64,000 bases of DNA from Viscum album (GCA_963277665.1 OY728123.1:627872915-627936914); one strand, 5' to 3'. Numbered from the stretch's first letter, positions 27,416 through 39,540 are shown. Made by a program: numbers and translations. The notes: generated by a model not told the origin, from the sequence alone.

Positions 27416-28800
27416 CCATATATAATGATGATTGAAAGGTATCCAATAATGAAGGACAAGAACATGGAACAAATAGGAAAAAAGATTTTTATTAAGGCAT
27501 GATCAAATAACTACTCAACAGTCCATTAATCAGAAAACCAGGGAGGGATAAAAAGATGACAATGTGATACCAAAAATGTAGTGAATATTCTAGATCTATA
27601 CCATTCTATAGGGGGAGTTATATAGTTTAGAACACTAATATTCATTACATGAAAATTAGAAATGAAGAGGTATGTTCTGTAAGATGTATATAACACATTT
27701 TTCTCTATAAATCTATGAAGAATGATGATCTATGAATATCTGATGAAAATATTTTGATGGGTGAAATAATAAATGATATTGCATAAATTTTGTCTCAATT
27801 ATTGGTATGATAATATTTAAAGAAATAAATATATAATTCTAACATTATGATGTAAAAAATTACCATCCCATTATGGAAATAGGAAATCATAATCATTCAT
27901 TTAATCATGTGAATTTAGAAGATAACTAATGTTGTTATCAACATATCAGTGATTATTACTATTCTTACAAATATGTCACATTTCAATTCATTAAAAAAAG
28001 ATTTATCTCTTTTCCAACATTCATAGATATACATTACGGTTGTTTTAAACCATCATAGAATACCATAATCTATTATTTATTGTAATGAATGTATTTTTAA
28101 CTCATGGATCTGGATAATCCATCTGCAAGAACAAGTTACATAACGTAATATATATATTGTTTATCATCCATAGATAAACTATCATCCTGAAAGAAAAATT
28201 CAAATTCTAATGTACATTATGATAAAATATTCAATTCATTTACATGGATTTTGGTATCATCACTGTTAAAAAGGATATTTTCATATAATATCAATTTCTA
28301 TTCTATAAATTTAATGGAAATGAATATGGATTTGTATGGGACAAGCTGTCAAAATCTTATATTATTGGATGAAATAGGATAGAAAAATCTTGTTAGACAT
28401 GTTTTAATAAAACTGTTTAAAAGGATATTTCAAAAACATTCATCATATTATAAAAAGTGTAAAATTTAAATAGTAATGGTATACATAAAATCATCAATCA
28501 TACAACAATTTTTCAGATTATAGACAATGATTTCCTATAAATATAATCATGGATAAAATTCATGATTTTTTTGAGAAGGGAAATATTATTAAAAGAAACA
28601 TTGGCCGCTTTGAAATCAATGATCACATTGAAGTATTGGTTTATTAACTATTACTCTCACCTAGCCGATCTAAAGTACATTTTGTTTTCCTTGTAACACA
28701 ATTGTGGAGGAACATACCAAACAACCCCCCCCCAATAAAATTTCCATATGTGGTACCTAGGGAGTGTGATTTTCCATATGATTAATAAATACTGAATATG
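27416..28800 (+). pseudogene. Element B: integrase remnant
   Basis: Order on the + strand: TNMSHFNSLKKDLSLFQHS near 27970-28025 (TKSAHFIPIxxDxSLxxLA block); YHP, then HPERKIQIL near 28163-28215 (TAYHPQTDGQSERKIQTLE, containing the catalytic Glu region); SYNINFYSINLMEM near 28275-28320 (AYNNSYHSSIGMAP); GNIIKRNIGRFEI near 28580-28617 (GKLSPRYIGPFEI); and SPSRSKVHFVFLV near 28660 (PxLSxVHDVFHVS). First and second catalytic Asp are not legible. A run of nine C lies at 28725-28733. Many stops and frame changes. Confidence 0.7.
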
Positions 28801-28965
28801 TTATATCATATTTAATGATTTCAAGAAAATAAGAAAACTCACTTTGTCAGTGTACTATAATAGAACCAAGCGTTTGAGTATGAAACAAGGGAACATGAAG
28901 TGGTGAAGAATCAAAATTACCATGATATATTTTAGTGTGTGAAATGAAATTTTAATGCAATAATT

Positions 28966-28982
28966 TATAAAGAGTGGAATAA
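28966..28982 (+). other. Element B polypurine tract
   Basis: AAAGAGTGGAATAA lies directly before the TGTAATGG start of the 3' LTR. It parallels AAGGGGGGTGGAA before TGTAACATCC in element D, the plus-strand primer site. Confidence 0.55.
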
Positions 28983-31490
28983 TGTAATGGAAAACACACA
29001 CACACACACATATATCTATATGAAATCCACCTTGGAAATAATAAAGACCATATTTTGTAAAAAATTTATTGAAAACACATGATCGATTTTGATTGTTCTT
29101 GATAATTTATATATTATGGCCTATAAAATTTGAAAAACATTTACCATGTTATCCATTGATAATATAAGCCTCATGGAGTGACTATTTATATTAGTATATC
29201 ATAAGGGTTATTATTAGAACTTTGAAACAAAATGAAGAAGTGATGACCTCCACCTCTAGGTTCATACTATGTGAATACCATTTGTCAAAGTTTCTAAGAG
29301 AGATGGAATCATTTTTATTTTTCAATGTGTAATCCCATCCTGAGATTCAATAATTGAATCTACAAGTAAAATATTTATGGGACTATTTGAATATTATCAA
29401 GATCACACCCCAAACAATGTTCAGCGACCCGCCCTATGATATCTCCACTATCACATACCTTACTGCTGGGGAGTACACTAGTGTAATAAAATGTTAAATA
29501 TCTAAATCATATTTATATGAAATTTTATATTTTCATTTTATGGAAATAATTATTATATTTATCCCTTTTCATCATTATTTTAAATAAGATTGTATAATTA
29601 TTCTGATAAAAATTTATTTCTAAATGAAGAAATCAAAATTTTATTTTGGGAAATATGTACTCTAAATTAAGAAAATGTTTTGAAAAGATAATGTATTTAT
29701 TAAATAAATTATATTTTAATATAATATTCTTATTAAATTATATTTATTTATATTTTAATGATAATATAATTTAATGAATCCTACTATAATTTGTAAAAAG
29801 GGAAGAAATTTGTTAGTATCATAAAAACTACTTTTTTCAATAAACAATTATATATTTTTAAAACTAAAAATATTGTATTTTGGAAATTATTTTCGTATAC
29901 TAAATTTTATTTTTGAATTTATCACATTAAAAATACCCAATTTTATTTTATCATAATATTTTCAAACAGTCAAATATTTTTTTGAAACATAATTCTATAT
30001 AAATTCACGATTTAAATATGACATCAGAATAGCACAAAAGTGATGTCATAAATTCTATATATTTCATGAATTAAATAAATATTTATTTAACCTTTAATAT
30101 AGTTAATTTTTTAATATATTTTATTAATATTATAGATCATTAAGTAATCCCCCAAATACTATTTTATATTTTTAGGTTTTAAAATCATTTCATTATTAAC
30201 ATAACACGCTTCAACATCACCAATGAGTTTTATTTAACATATTCTTTTATTTAACATATAAAATATTGGATTCCACTTCTCTTTGGAAGAAACCTTATTA
30301 TGTTAATATTATTGTTTTTTGGATTTTATTATTTTATATTATAAAGTCGAAGACATAATTATATAAATTAATAAATAATTTCACATTCATTTTCAATAAG
30401 TACCAACCCAACCAATCACTCCTTCTATCTCAAAACCAAATAGAGAATAAATTTATTTTCCATCTCCCTCTCTAAATCTAATATGGTTTTCCAAATATTG
30501 TAAGATTATCCTCCCAAGATTCTATATTGGTTATCGTAGGGAACATATTATCTCCTATAATTGTGTATTGAAGCACTTTCATTGAAATATAAATATCCAT
30601 TTCCAATTATTCATACTTAAATATATTTTTTTCACATCATGTATAGATTCCTTATGATTTACAAGTAATTAATTACCCCCTTTTACTCTGATTAAACCAT
30701 TATTTGAATCATTAGGTACACCTCTCATGCTTCCATATTCTCCTGATTATTTTAAAATTTAAAATTTTCAGTGTTTAACAACCATTTGAATGTAAAATAA
30801 ATTGTATTAACCAAGATATACCTATCTTTCATTGAATAAGTGTTTCTATATTTTTAACCCATATTTATTTTTTTGGGATTAATATTTATAAATTAAATAC
30901 TTGTTTGATCTATGTGGCCTTAAAATTCATGTTCCTAATAAAACTGTAAATGGTGTTCCAAGAAATATATAGATCTCTATTTCATTGGGTAAAGATTTTA
31001 TATCATTAGATACAATGTATTTTTTACCACATGGTAGCTGAATCACAATATGTTTTAATGTCTCAGTGGTTCTCCAAGGAAAAATCATATGATGTACTAT
31101 TTTATATTATTTCCACATTCCATTTTTTTCTTAATCGTATCATTTTATATGATACTTTTATGTTCTTGTTCGTGAATCTCAACCTTTTTATGTCATGTTG
31201 ATATGCATCATGTCTATAATGTTTTACATCCATCATATTATTATTATATAATTCTCTTCATGGGTTTTATAGCTCAATCCATTCTTATGTATGTCCCATG
31301 TTATCAAATGTTGTTTTAGAATGGAGATGAAATTATAATCAAATGTTATGGATTTTTAAATATGGTTATTTTTTCCATGTTTCATGTTTTTATGTTATGT
31401 GTCTAATTAAACAAATAAACACATAATTTTGATCTGTTGGGAATGTATTATGTGTAAATATTTTTAATAAATCATAAATTATGGTGTATT
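28983..31490 (+). repeat. Element B 3' LTR
   Basis: Starts with TGTAATGG after the polypurine tract and runs about 2.5 kb, the same length as 9214-11713, with which it aligns patchily. It contains a (CA)n microsatellite at 28993-29010. The right end is fixed within about 10-50 bases by the resumption of element A's RT reading frame at about 31491. Confidence 0.6.
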
Positions 31491-32345
31491 AGAGATATGG
31501 GTTTTCATAAACATATATCCCTATACAAAAATGATATCTTTTGTGAAATATTTGATGTATCCTTCAATTCTTGCATAACTGGGGGTGTAGAATAAATAAA
31601 TTTGTTGGACTATTTTTATCACACGCAGTGCATCCCCTTTGTTAGTTATATGTTTATTATTCCTGATGGATGATGGAAAAATATGGTTTTTTTATTAACA
31701 CTGCTTGAACATGATTACCACACTTAATATGAATTTATATACAAGAACAAATTACCACTTTGATCAGTTAAACGAGGGGTGATGGTTCATATAAGATCAA
31801 TACTAGGTCATGTTATCATATATTACGGGTACTTGTGGTGTACATACCTATGATGTAATTCTAATCTATATATTGTCACTATGAGTATTAAGGGATAAAT
31901 TTAGGTGTGATGAACTCCATAGTGATTTTGAGGGTGATATACACTTGATATTCTAGTATTTTTTAGATGGGATTAGGGTATCATTTATTAGTAACATTAT
32001 CATTTACTCAGTATTTTATGATTAAAATGAAAAACATTTTAGGATTATTCTATATATACTTTGAGATAATAACATGTATATAAATCTGTCAATGTGTTAG
32101 TTCTATATTACTGGAGTGTTATATTTGGTTATTTCTGATTTTAGGAGGGAGTAGTGGTGGATTTAGAAAATATTGAAGAAGTTCATTAATGGTAGCCACC
32201 AAATACTGTGATAGATATTTAGATCTTCCTTCAATTGGATAGCTGATACTATATCATTATGGTAGATTTATGTTGGATTATTACACCAGTGAATTCCTTG
32301 TCTAAAAATGGCCATTTTTCATACATTGGAATAAGTGTGTTAATT
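31491..32345 (+). pseudogene. Element A: reverse transcriptase, resumed after element B
   Basis: Continues the RT that broke off at 9213. INIYPYTKM near 31510-31540 matches PISxxPYRM, FITRSASP near 31615-31640 matches [10 protein letters not shown], and MDDGKIW matches KKDGSxR. The palm reads VSFISNIIIYS at 31978-32010 against VVFIDDILIYS, so both catalytic Asp are replaced (FISN). NEKHFRIILYIL then matches EEHLRIVLQTL. PPNTVIDI, stop, IFLQL near 32195-32230 matches the [13 protein letters not shown] block. Stops are frequent and the copy is clearly inactive. Confidence 0.75.
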
Positions 32346-32790
32346 CCATTGAGGGGTTGTGATATCCATAAACATGAACTCCAATTTCGAGGTTATTGGA
32401 TGTGTGGGATGAGTATGTAGTGTTCTGTGATTCAAATATTGTATTGATCTTGTTTTTATTGATTAATATGTATGAAGTGATCTAGTATAATTTTGGGAAG
32501 TAGAGACCCCTTAGGATGAACTATATAACCATTTAAACAGAGTCAGAAGATATAGAATTTACTATGGATACATGGAAATAGTAACTCTTAAGGATTGGTT
32601 TATTGTCAATTCTTAGCTTATTGTTTCAGGTAAATCATCACACATAGACATCCAACTTTGATATATAGATCGGGGATGGAGTTCATGTGGGATTACAATT
32701 TTATGATAGTCTATACTCGTGGAAAGTATAATTCATGGAAGGTATTGTCACTACGAAATCACATTCCCTATTTCTAATCAAGGTGTTGAA
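32346..32790 (+). pseudogene. Element A: RNase H
   Basis: YVVFCDSNIVLIL near 32414-32455 matches the FVVYSDASxxGLG start with the first catalytic Asp kept. MNYITI follows for the KNYPTH box. MEFMWDYNFMIVYTRGK near 32675-32728 matches the WLExLKDYDFxIxYHPGK connection that precedes the ADALSR end. The TDHKSL box is not legible. Confidence 0.65.
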
Positions 32791-33560
32791 GTAGATATCC
32801 CTATTATAGTTTTCCTTGGTGGATGAAGAATGGTTACAATACTTCCACTAAATGATTTTTATCCCTCTAATAGTCTAGGGATTAAAGGAATAAAAATATA
32901 GTGATGGTGATTGTGAGGTAATCTTTGATTATATATTCATAGTGTGTGCTTATGATTGACTCCCTAAAGGTGGGTAAAATTTCATACTCCTCCCTGGTAA
33001 GACTATGTAATGAGTCACACTTCATGAGTAGGTATTGAGTTAGTTCCACACATCTCCCATAATTATACATCTTGGTTTTCTAATGATGTACCATGAAAAT
33101 TGATGAATGTTTTAGAGATGATTGATATGGCTGATTGTTACTTCATTATACTCTTGATACCTTACCTATTATGGATTAAATGTGTCACATTAGGTTTCTA
33201 TATTCTTGATTTACACCCTCAAACTTCTAGAGTAGAGTTGGAATGGAATATATATGAATTTTTTTAAGAGAAAATTTTTAGTTATCAAGAGGACACAATG
33301 TTGTCTGCTTAATTTTATACTAACCCATTAAGTTAGCACACTTCTAATCCATCAAAGGTAAAATAATTATGGAATGAATGGGATTATTTTATATGAAATA
33401 GATCATCCAACCTCATGGGGTACCCTTTATTATTTTCTCTGACTATGAAAATCTATTTACAGCCTTGTTTTAGTGATTTTTCTTGAGGTTTGGGGGGATA
33501 GATGTGGATGAGAATGAACGTTCACAAATTTAATAATGGGTAAAATAAGATAAATATTTA
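32791..33560 (+). pseudogene. Element A: integrase N-terminal half, cut by element D
   Basis: NLMGYPLLF near 33396-33437 matches the RLHGVPLSIIS block. After a small frame change, SDYENLFTALF at 33438-33470 matches SDRDPRFTSRFW; the second catalytic Asp is kept and the Trp codon is now TAG. DENERSQI near 33500 echoes DGQSERTIQ. Upstream, IDMADCYF near 33125 is a weak match to VDRLTKSAHF. The reading ends at 33560, the target site of element D, and resumes at 46486. An open stretch on the opposite strand at 32882-33070 is an antisense shadow. Confidence 0.65.
33556..33560. repeat. Target site duplication of element D, left copy
   Basis: ATTTA directly before the 5' LTR, identical to 46481-46485 directly after the 3' LTR. 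Five bases is the usual duplication for Ty3/gypsy integrases. Confidence 0.85.
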
Positions 33561-35345
33561 TGTAAGATAATGAAATTTTATGAGAATTTTTTTTATGTCT
33601 TATGTTATACGCAACACCAAAGGAATCTTTCAAATCAAACAATACAGACTTGGATTGCATTACACGCAATCGCGACCTTCCTCGATAGCGTGTGTAGTAC
33701 GCAATACTGGGTTTCACTACAAAATGATATATTATTATGAACTGGACTTTATTAATAGTATTAACTACATTTTGAATTTTATTATTCATCATACACATTT
33801 TATAGAAAATGGTAAGAGAACAAAATAAATTTTTCGGGTAAAATAAGTATTTTTCAAAAAATGAAGTTTTGCCGCCTTTTAATGGAGCACCCACATTTAA
33901 TCTAGTTTTTGACATGATTATAAGTTCAATTTGACAAAATAAAATTTTTCTTTTGAATCAGGGTATAAAAATTTACTTTGGATAAATGTTTTATATTTTT
34001 CTGATAACTTTCATATTGTGATGAATAGAAAATATACGCTAATTTTTAATTAAAAACAACATTTTTCATTGAGATAATTTATATGGTTAAATTATAATAT
34101 TGAATGGTTTTAAAGTATATATATAATATATTTTTACCATTTAACATAATGTATGTCATTAGCATTAATTTCACATTTAATTCATAGGTAAAAACATTTC
34201 AGCCTTTGGCAATGTTTGAACTTTAAAACTCATTTTATTAACAATGAGATTTATTTTAAATTAATTTCAGCAACTTATATGTTTTGAATTTTGAAAAATG
34301 GATTCAATATTTTGAATCAGTGGGTCTAAATTATGTTAATAGGCATGTTTTTATTTTTGGGCATTATGAATAGTAACTACAGTAAATTTTATTTAACATA
34401 GTTAAAGGTAAATCGGGTAATTAAGGGTAATTATATGATTATAAAATTACCCTAAAACCTGCCAAAATCTTATTGGATGACTAAAAATAGACGCATATCA
34501 CCTAAGGGTCAGATTAGATTTATTTAATGGACTTTTTTCCATGAAAATAATTTAATTATTATTAAAACTAAATAATGTGACAACATGTCACTTTCTTAAA
34601 TCTTATAAGTTTAATAATTTTAATTTAGTGATAAACCTAATGAAACTTCGAACATGAATAGTCTCCTGAAATATAATACAGTTATCGAAATCATAAGAAT
34701 TTATTTAGAATTCGTAGGGATTAAATAATTATCATTAATTATGACACAATAGTGATGTTGAAATTATTTTATTAATTAAAATATCAAATAAATGGTTTTA
34801 AAAATATTAAAATAAATATTATATGAACTATTTAATGTTCTCCACTAATTTTCTAGTTACATATGACATTTTTGGAATATATTAAAGCTTTTCGTTTGAA
34901 CATATCTTCTGTATATTTTTTTTAAATTCAAATAAATGAATAGTGTCAAAATTGACTCTATTGTTATTTTGTAAAAATAACATATTATAAAATTGTTTAA
35001 AAATCAAAAAAAAATTTAAAAGTTATAAATTTAAATTTATATGGTCTAAAATGTCATAAATTTTCAAATTATGGAATATTCACAACACATATGTAATTAT
35101 TTAGAATAATTTAAAATTTAAGAATATTATTACCACAAATAAATTTAAATTGATAAATAAGGATAAATCAAGTTGATAATGTTTAAATTAAATTACTAAC
35201 ATGTCTAAATTTTATTGGATGATGATATTTCAACCCTATATCATCTAATATTTCAATATGAGTCAGTTTGGAAGTGTTTATGTGGGTTTGGGATTTAATA
35301 TAAACTAATATTTCTTATATTTCCAAAGATGCCCCTCTAATCACT

Positions 35346-35354
35346 TATAAAAGG
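35346..35354 (+). promoter_or_regulatory. TATA box of element D 5' LTR
   Basis: TATAAAAGG followed by a C/CT-rich stretch (CACCTCCTCCCTCTCC), a classic plant Pol II core promoter layout. The same box is kept in the 3' LTR at 44289-44297. It would drive the genomic RNA, with R starting about 30 bases downstream. Confidence 0.75.
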
Positions 35355-35682
35355 GCACCTCCTCCCTCTCCACCTAAAACTAATTTTAGCCTTCACGCTT
35401 GGCCAGAACCTGCCCATTTCACTTCCCCACTTCCCAAGAAACATCCTAGAGGTCCTGGTCTTCTTCAACGACCAATTTGAGTGCCCTAAAAGAAGGTCTC
35501 AAAGAGGCGCTTCAAAGAAGAGGTAATGTCAGTTACCGATTCTTTCAACTCTATTTCTTATTCTACTTCTTCTTCTTTAATTGTTTCATTATTAAGTAAT
35601 AAAATCAGTATCACTAATATCCTGATATGTTATTATATGTATTAAACAACCCTATATCACCATCTATCCATCCTACGGAAAA

Positions 35683-35930
35683 CGAAATCACCGCGCGTGC
35701 GTATGTATGGAATATCGTCTCCACGTCGTGGTATAATCTATTTTCCATCACCACTATACATGGATGGGTATAATGGTGAAAATAAATAACTATATATGAT
35801 TATTGTAAAGTGGTATTTATTCTGAAATAGTATACATACACTCCAATACAATTCCACGATAAAGGGAACGATATCATCGCTCGTGCGTACGTACGGAATA
35901 CCGTCTCCATGATGTGATGCGATTCGTTCT
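35683..35930 (+). repeat. Duplicated CG-rich unit in element D LTR
   Basis: Two related units of about 60 bases, at 35683-35742 and 35868-35930, share GCGTGCGTAYGTAYGGAATA and CGTCTCCA. They stand out in a CG-poor LTR. Both are kept in the 3' LTR (44626-44684, 44811-44873). They lie downstream of the predicted transcription start, so they would be in the transcribed leader; their role is unknown. Confidence 0.7.
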
Positions 35931-36244
35931 ACATGATCTTCATGGAATAATGATTATATAAATGAATTGAATGAATAAATATGATATATAGTACACTAAT
36001 ACCATTCTTGAAATGAGGTATCTGTAACCTAAAGAGAATAATAAGAATTTATTTGATAAAACACGCATAAGAACAAAAAGTAATAAACACCTGAATAACA
36101 AGTAGCAATGAAATATTACTAATAAGAAGCTAAGAATATGACCATATATGATATCATAACAACGAGTATGATTCTAGAATAATTCAATGAAATTATTTAA
36201 ATCATTATACAGGAGGTTCGGACAGTTACGAAGCAAATCAGACC

Positions 36245-36254
36245 TAAGGTAAGG
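36245..36254 (+). promoter_or_regulatory. Splice-donor-like site in element D LTR
   Basis: CTAAGGTAAGG fits the plant 5' splice consensus AG|GTAAG. It is kept in the 3' LTR (45188-45197) and in the much older element C LTRs (complement of 16168-16215 and 24582-24625). Acceptor-like TTTTGCAG and TTCTTTCCCAG lie about 1 kb downstream, before the primer site. Whether the leader is spliced is inference. Confidence 0.4.
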
Positions 36255-37543
36255 GAAAATATGACAATCTCATTTTTATCCGAGATTGTTTATACTTTTG
36301 GTATTTAATGGGGGTGTATTTTATCATCCACATCCATCATCCCTCAATATGTAATATTGTTTCCATCCACCTACAATTTTTTAAATCCAATTTTACCTTT
36401 CGGTGAGTTTTTAGTAAAGGATATCAAAGGAATCTTTTGTCATTTCTCGTATGAGGTACTTTTTGTCTTTTCCGACAAAAGTACATGAAGAATGTTTTTT
36501 TAACTTATACGGCTAGAAAGGATTTTTAAAACTTTATTTCCAAGAATATTTCTTTAAAAGTTTTCATGTTTCTTTTTAATCAACATCTTTTAGTTTAGAA
36601 TTGTATGACATGTCAAGAATGGAAAATTGTTTTTGAAGTAGAAATGATATTTTCCTCAAGAATGGAGTTCAAGTGTTTTATCAAAATTATTTTCCATCTA
36701 AGATAATAAAGGGTTATGTTTCTATCCCTATTATTACTTTTATTTTATTATTTTGTTATTGTATTATTTTTATGAATTCATTTATCTTATATGAATTGTT
36801 TTATGATGTCATGATGTTTATGAATCCCATTTTTATTACATGGGTTATGCAATGATGTATGATTTATGATTTTGTGGCACACATAAGAATGGTATCATTA
36901 TGAGATGGGTGGGCCCTATATCTCCCTCCAACGAATTGGGTAAAGATTTTATATCTCATGAGATATACATGGCTGGAACGACAGGTTAAATCAGTTCAGT
37001 GAAACTGGAGTGAAACGAGGAGTGAACTCGGTTCAGAAATGGACATTTTCCACTAAGATATTCTTGTAAATGAGTCTTGACTACTAAGAAATGATTCTCT
37101 ATTATTATGTGTGTATTCCACAAAGTTATATGTTTTATGTTATGATTATTGTGATTACATTTAACTTCCATGATTTATCCCATGTTATGAAATTTTGATC
37201 TCTTTTGCAGGGTAAGATTTCCAAAATGTTATGTTCTTATGAATTTGATGTTATTGATATTTCTTTTTTTTACATTTACTGAGCATTTGAGCTCAACCTT
37301 TTGTATGTTTTCTTTCCCAGGTCAAGAAGAAGGGCATAAAGTAATATATTCCAAAAAGGGACTATAGATATGATGAAATAAATGGTTGACAGTGTAGATG
37401 CTTTATGAACCAGTTGTTTATGTTTCCTAGTTTCTAATGACACTATACATATACGGTCCTTTCATGGTTTTGATATATGTTGTAATAATTGTACATAAAT
37501 TTTTATGTACTAAAAACGTATGTAATGTATGGGTCATTATAGT

Positions 37544-37555
37544 TGGTATCAGAGG
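37544..37555 (+). other. Element D primer binding site
   Basis: TGGTATCAGAGG, two bases after the LTR end, matches the complement of the initiator-Met tRNA 3' end (TGGTATCAGAGC...), the usual minus-strand primer of plant Ty3/gypsy elements. A partial second copy, ATAGTTGGTATCA, lies at 37756-37768. Confidence 0.85.
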
Positions 37556-37980
37556 CAAAGGAGGTAGGAATGTATCTGATCCTTGGGAACTCTAACATGT
37601 GAGTGTTGGAAGAAGCATGGATCTCCGCCCAAGGGCTTCATGAGGAAATTTCTGCCACTGGGGATGGTGGTGTGTCCCACCCAGGGGGTGTATCCACCCA
37701 TGTATTGCCCATATAGGTATCAATTATAGTCCACTAGAAGTAATTCCAGACTGTTATAGTTGGTATCATAAGAATGGTATAGTCAACCTTTGGAAACTAG
37801 GATGTGAAACCCTTAGTACGAATCCTAAGGATAAGTCTAAGCATAGAACACAATGTTAGTGTTTTAGAAATGACCATGAATATCCTAGAATAAGGCCTTA
37901 AGTGTGAAATTGTATTCTTGATTATGTGGTTTTCCTATTATAATTAGTGTTGCTCACATTATTCTTCTTGGTTTTAGTCA
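37556..37980 (+). other. Element D leader between primer site and gag
   Basis: 425 bases with no gene. It contains a degenerate tandem copy of the primer-site region: 37539-37600 (ATAGTTGGTATCAGAGG...CTTGGGAACTCTAACATGTGAG) against 37756-37812 (ATAGTTGGTATCATAAG...CTTTGGAAACTAGGATGTGAA). Packaging signals would be expected here, but none can be identified from sequence alone. Confidence 0.6.
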
Positions 37981-38995
37981 ATGGCTGGAACCCGAAGGAA
38001 CCGTGTTAATGAGGAATGTGACGGGCAATGCAATGATTGTCCCCCCTGAGTAACCAAATGTTATGGGATCTCGAATGAAAAATCTTGTAGCCATGCTCAC
38101 ACAACTTTCTCAAGCTATGAATCATGTAGGACTTCCAAACGAGCAAAGGAAGGAGCAACATTATATTGAATCCTTCATGAGACAGTGTCCACCATCATTC
38201 AGCGGGTCTACTAATCCATTAATTGCTGAACAATGGATCAGTACTACTGAAAAGATATTTTCTATTCTTCAATGTTCTGAACATGATAAATTCATCTTAT
38301 TAGTGTATCGTTTGGATGGTGATACTGATCAATGGTGGAATCTTATCAAAAATACGAGGCCAAGAGATGAAATTGAGTCCATGGAATGGGACGAGTTCAA
38401 GAACTTATATTCAATAAGTACATCCCTCCTATTTTACAAAAAAAATATGGAGAAATATTTTCTTGAACTGAAGCAAAAGGATGATGAATCTGTTGGTACA
38501 TATGAAGCAAATTTTACAATACTTGCAAGGTATGCTTCAAGTATTATTATCCAACCTGATAGTAAGATCGATCGATTCTTTAGTGGCTTAAAACCAAGTC
38601 TTCGAAGGGCGTTAGCCATAAGGGACTTCAATAACTACGAGGAAATTGTTTGATATACTCTCAAGTTTGAGATTGAGATTGGTGTAACCCATCAGTCACA
38701 TGGGTTTGATGAGAAGAAGGAAATGGAATTCAAATGAAAATCTGAAGACCACACTAAAAAGAAGATGATTTTTCCCTTATGCTCAATGTGTGGAAAGAAA
38801 CATGGAAGAAATTCCTTTAAGGGGAAAAGAATATGTTATAAGTGTGGAAGAGAAGTTCATCGGGCAATTGAATGTAGAAATAATGGGAAGAAGATGTCTA
38901 ATGATGCAAAAAAAGGAAGGGATACACAGAATGAACCTACTACACTTTAATGTTTCAAGTGCAAGGAGATGGGGAATTATGCCAATCAATTCCCA
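37981..38995 (+). pseudogene. gag: Element D: Gag (capsid and nucleocapsid)
   Basis: Structural protein of the retrotransposon particle. Probable start ATG at 37981 (MAGTRRNRV...); that frame stops at 38047 just after a run of six C, and the rest lies one base over, so a single-base slip is likely at 38041-38046. From 38063 the frame shows the Retrotrans_gag fold: CPPSFSGSTNPLIAEQW, RLDGDTDQWW (38309-38338), MEWDEFKNLY, then the R-x-x-x-x-RDF block. First zinc knuckle C-x2-C-x4-H-x4-C (CYKCGREVHRAIEC) is intact at 38834-38875. The second, at 38951-38990, is broken: His is Asn and the last Cys is Phe. In-frame stops at 38651 (TGA), 38735 (TGA) and 38948 (TAA). Confidence 0.9.
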
Positions 38996-39540
38996 AATCC
39001 AAGGGTTGATGATGATGATCAGCGTCAGCAAACTATTAAGGCCAAAGACAAAGGAAATTCACATGCAATTACTATCGGCGATGTGGAGTACAACAACGAA
39101 GTGGTGAGAGGTACACATACCATCCACTGTAAAGTAGAAAATGTTTTATTTGATTCTGGATCCACCCTCTCTTTTATTTATGAAGAATTTTCTAAGGGTA
39201 TCACCGTATTACTTCAACAATTAGATGTTTAGTTGGTTGTGAGATCTCTTAATGGAACAACAGTCACATCAAAAGATTACAATTCTTATATGATTGAAGA
39301 TTGTGGGAAAGTTCTTCCTACAAATCATGTTATCCATCCTATAGTAGAATTTGATGTGATTCTTGGCATGGATTGTCTTTCTTTATATGGATCTCATATC
39401 AATTGCCAAAGAAGGGAAGTCACATTTCATATTCCAGACCAATCTATGATCGTCTATCGATGCAAGGATGAACATAACCTTCCAGTGGATATTTCTTCCA
39501 TCTTATGGGTCTTGATTCCACTAAATAAAGGTTATTAATC
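38996..39540 (+). pseudogene. Element D: aspartic protease
   Basis: Would cleave the Gag-Pol precursor. Same frame as Gag with no frameshift between, as expected for a single gag-pol gene. NVLFDSGSTLSF at about 39143-39178 carries the active-site Asp (DSG at 39152-39160; many relatives have DSGAT). EFDVILGMDCL near 39347-39382 is the ILGMDWL block with Cys for Trp, followed by INCQRREVTF. Premature stops at 39230 (TAG) and 39536 (TAA). Confidence 0.9.

Larger units (their letters stand above)
9214..31490 (+). mobile_element. Element B: old Ty3/gypsy retrotransposon nested in element A
   Basis: About 22.3 kb in place, but about 10 kb once inserted element C (14.58-26.83 kb) is discounted. Order on the + strand: 5' LTR (9214-11713), probable primer site, Gag remnant near 12.55 kb, protease near 13.4 kb, RT to 14.58 kb, [element C], RT end, RNase H and integrase (26.83-28.8 kb), polypurine tract, 3' LTR (28983-31490). 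Element A's RT reads up to the left edge and resumes at the right edge, giving independent support for both boundaries. No target duplication is recognisable any more. Lineage is probably chromovirus-like from the motif spectrum, not proven. Confidence 0.7.
33561..37541 (+). repeat. Element D 5' LTR
   Basis: 3,981 bp, TGTAAGATAA...GTCATTATA, pairing over its full length with 42503-46480. The first ten bases differ from the other copy (TGTAACATCC). U3 is very AT-rich. A TATA box at 35346-35354 puts the transcription start near 35375-35385, so U3 is about 1.8 kb. Downstream it contains a duplicated CG-rich unit (35683-35742 and 35868-35930), a splice-donor-like CTAAGGTAAGG at 36245-36254 and acceptor-like TTTTGCAG (37202-37209) and TTCTTTCCCAG (37310-37320). 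Open frames inside it, including 152 codons on the - strand at 33457-33915, show no protein family. Confidence 0.95.

Noticed and set aside
33457..33915. 152-codon open frame on the - strand, with a shorter + strand frame at 33580-33828
   Set aside because: They lie in the start of the element D 5' LTR and its flank. The equivalent region of the 3' LTR (42639-42857) is only partly open, and there is no protein family match, so these are chance frames in U3.
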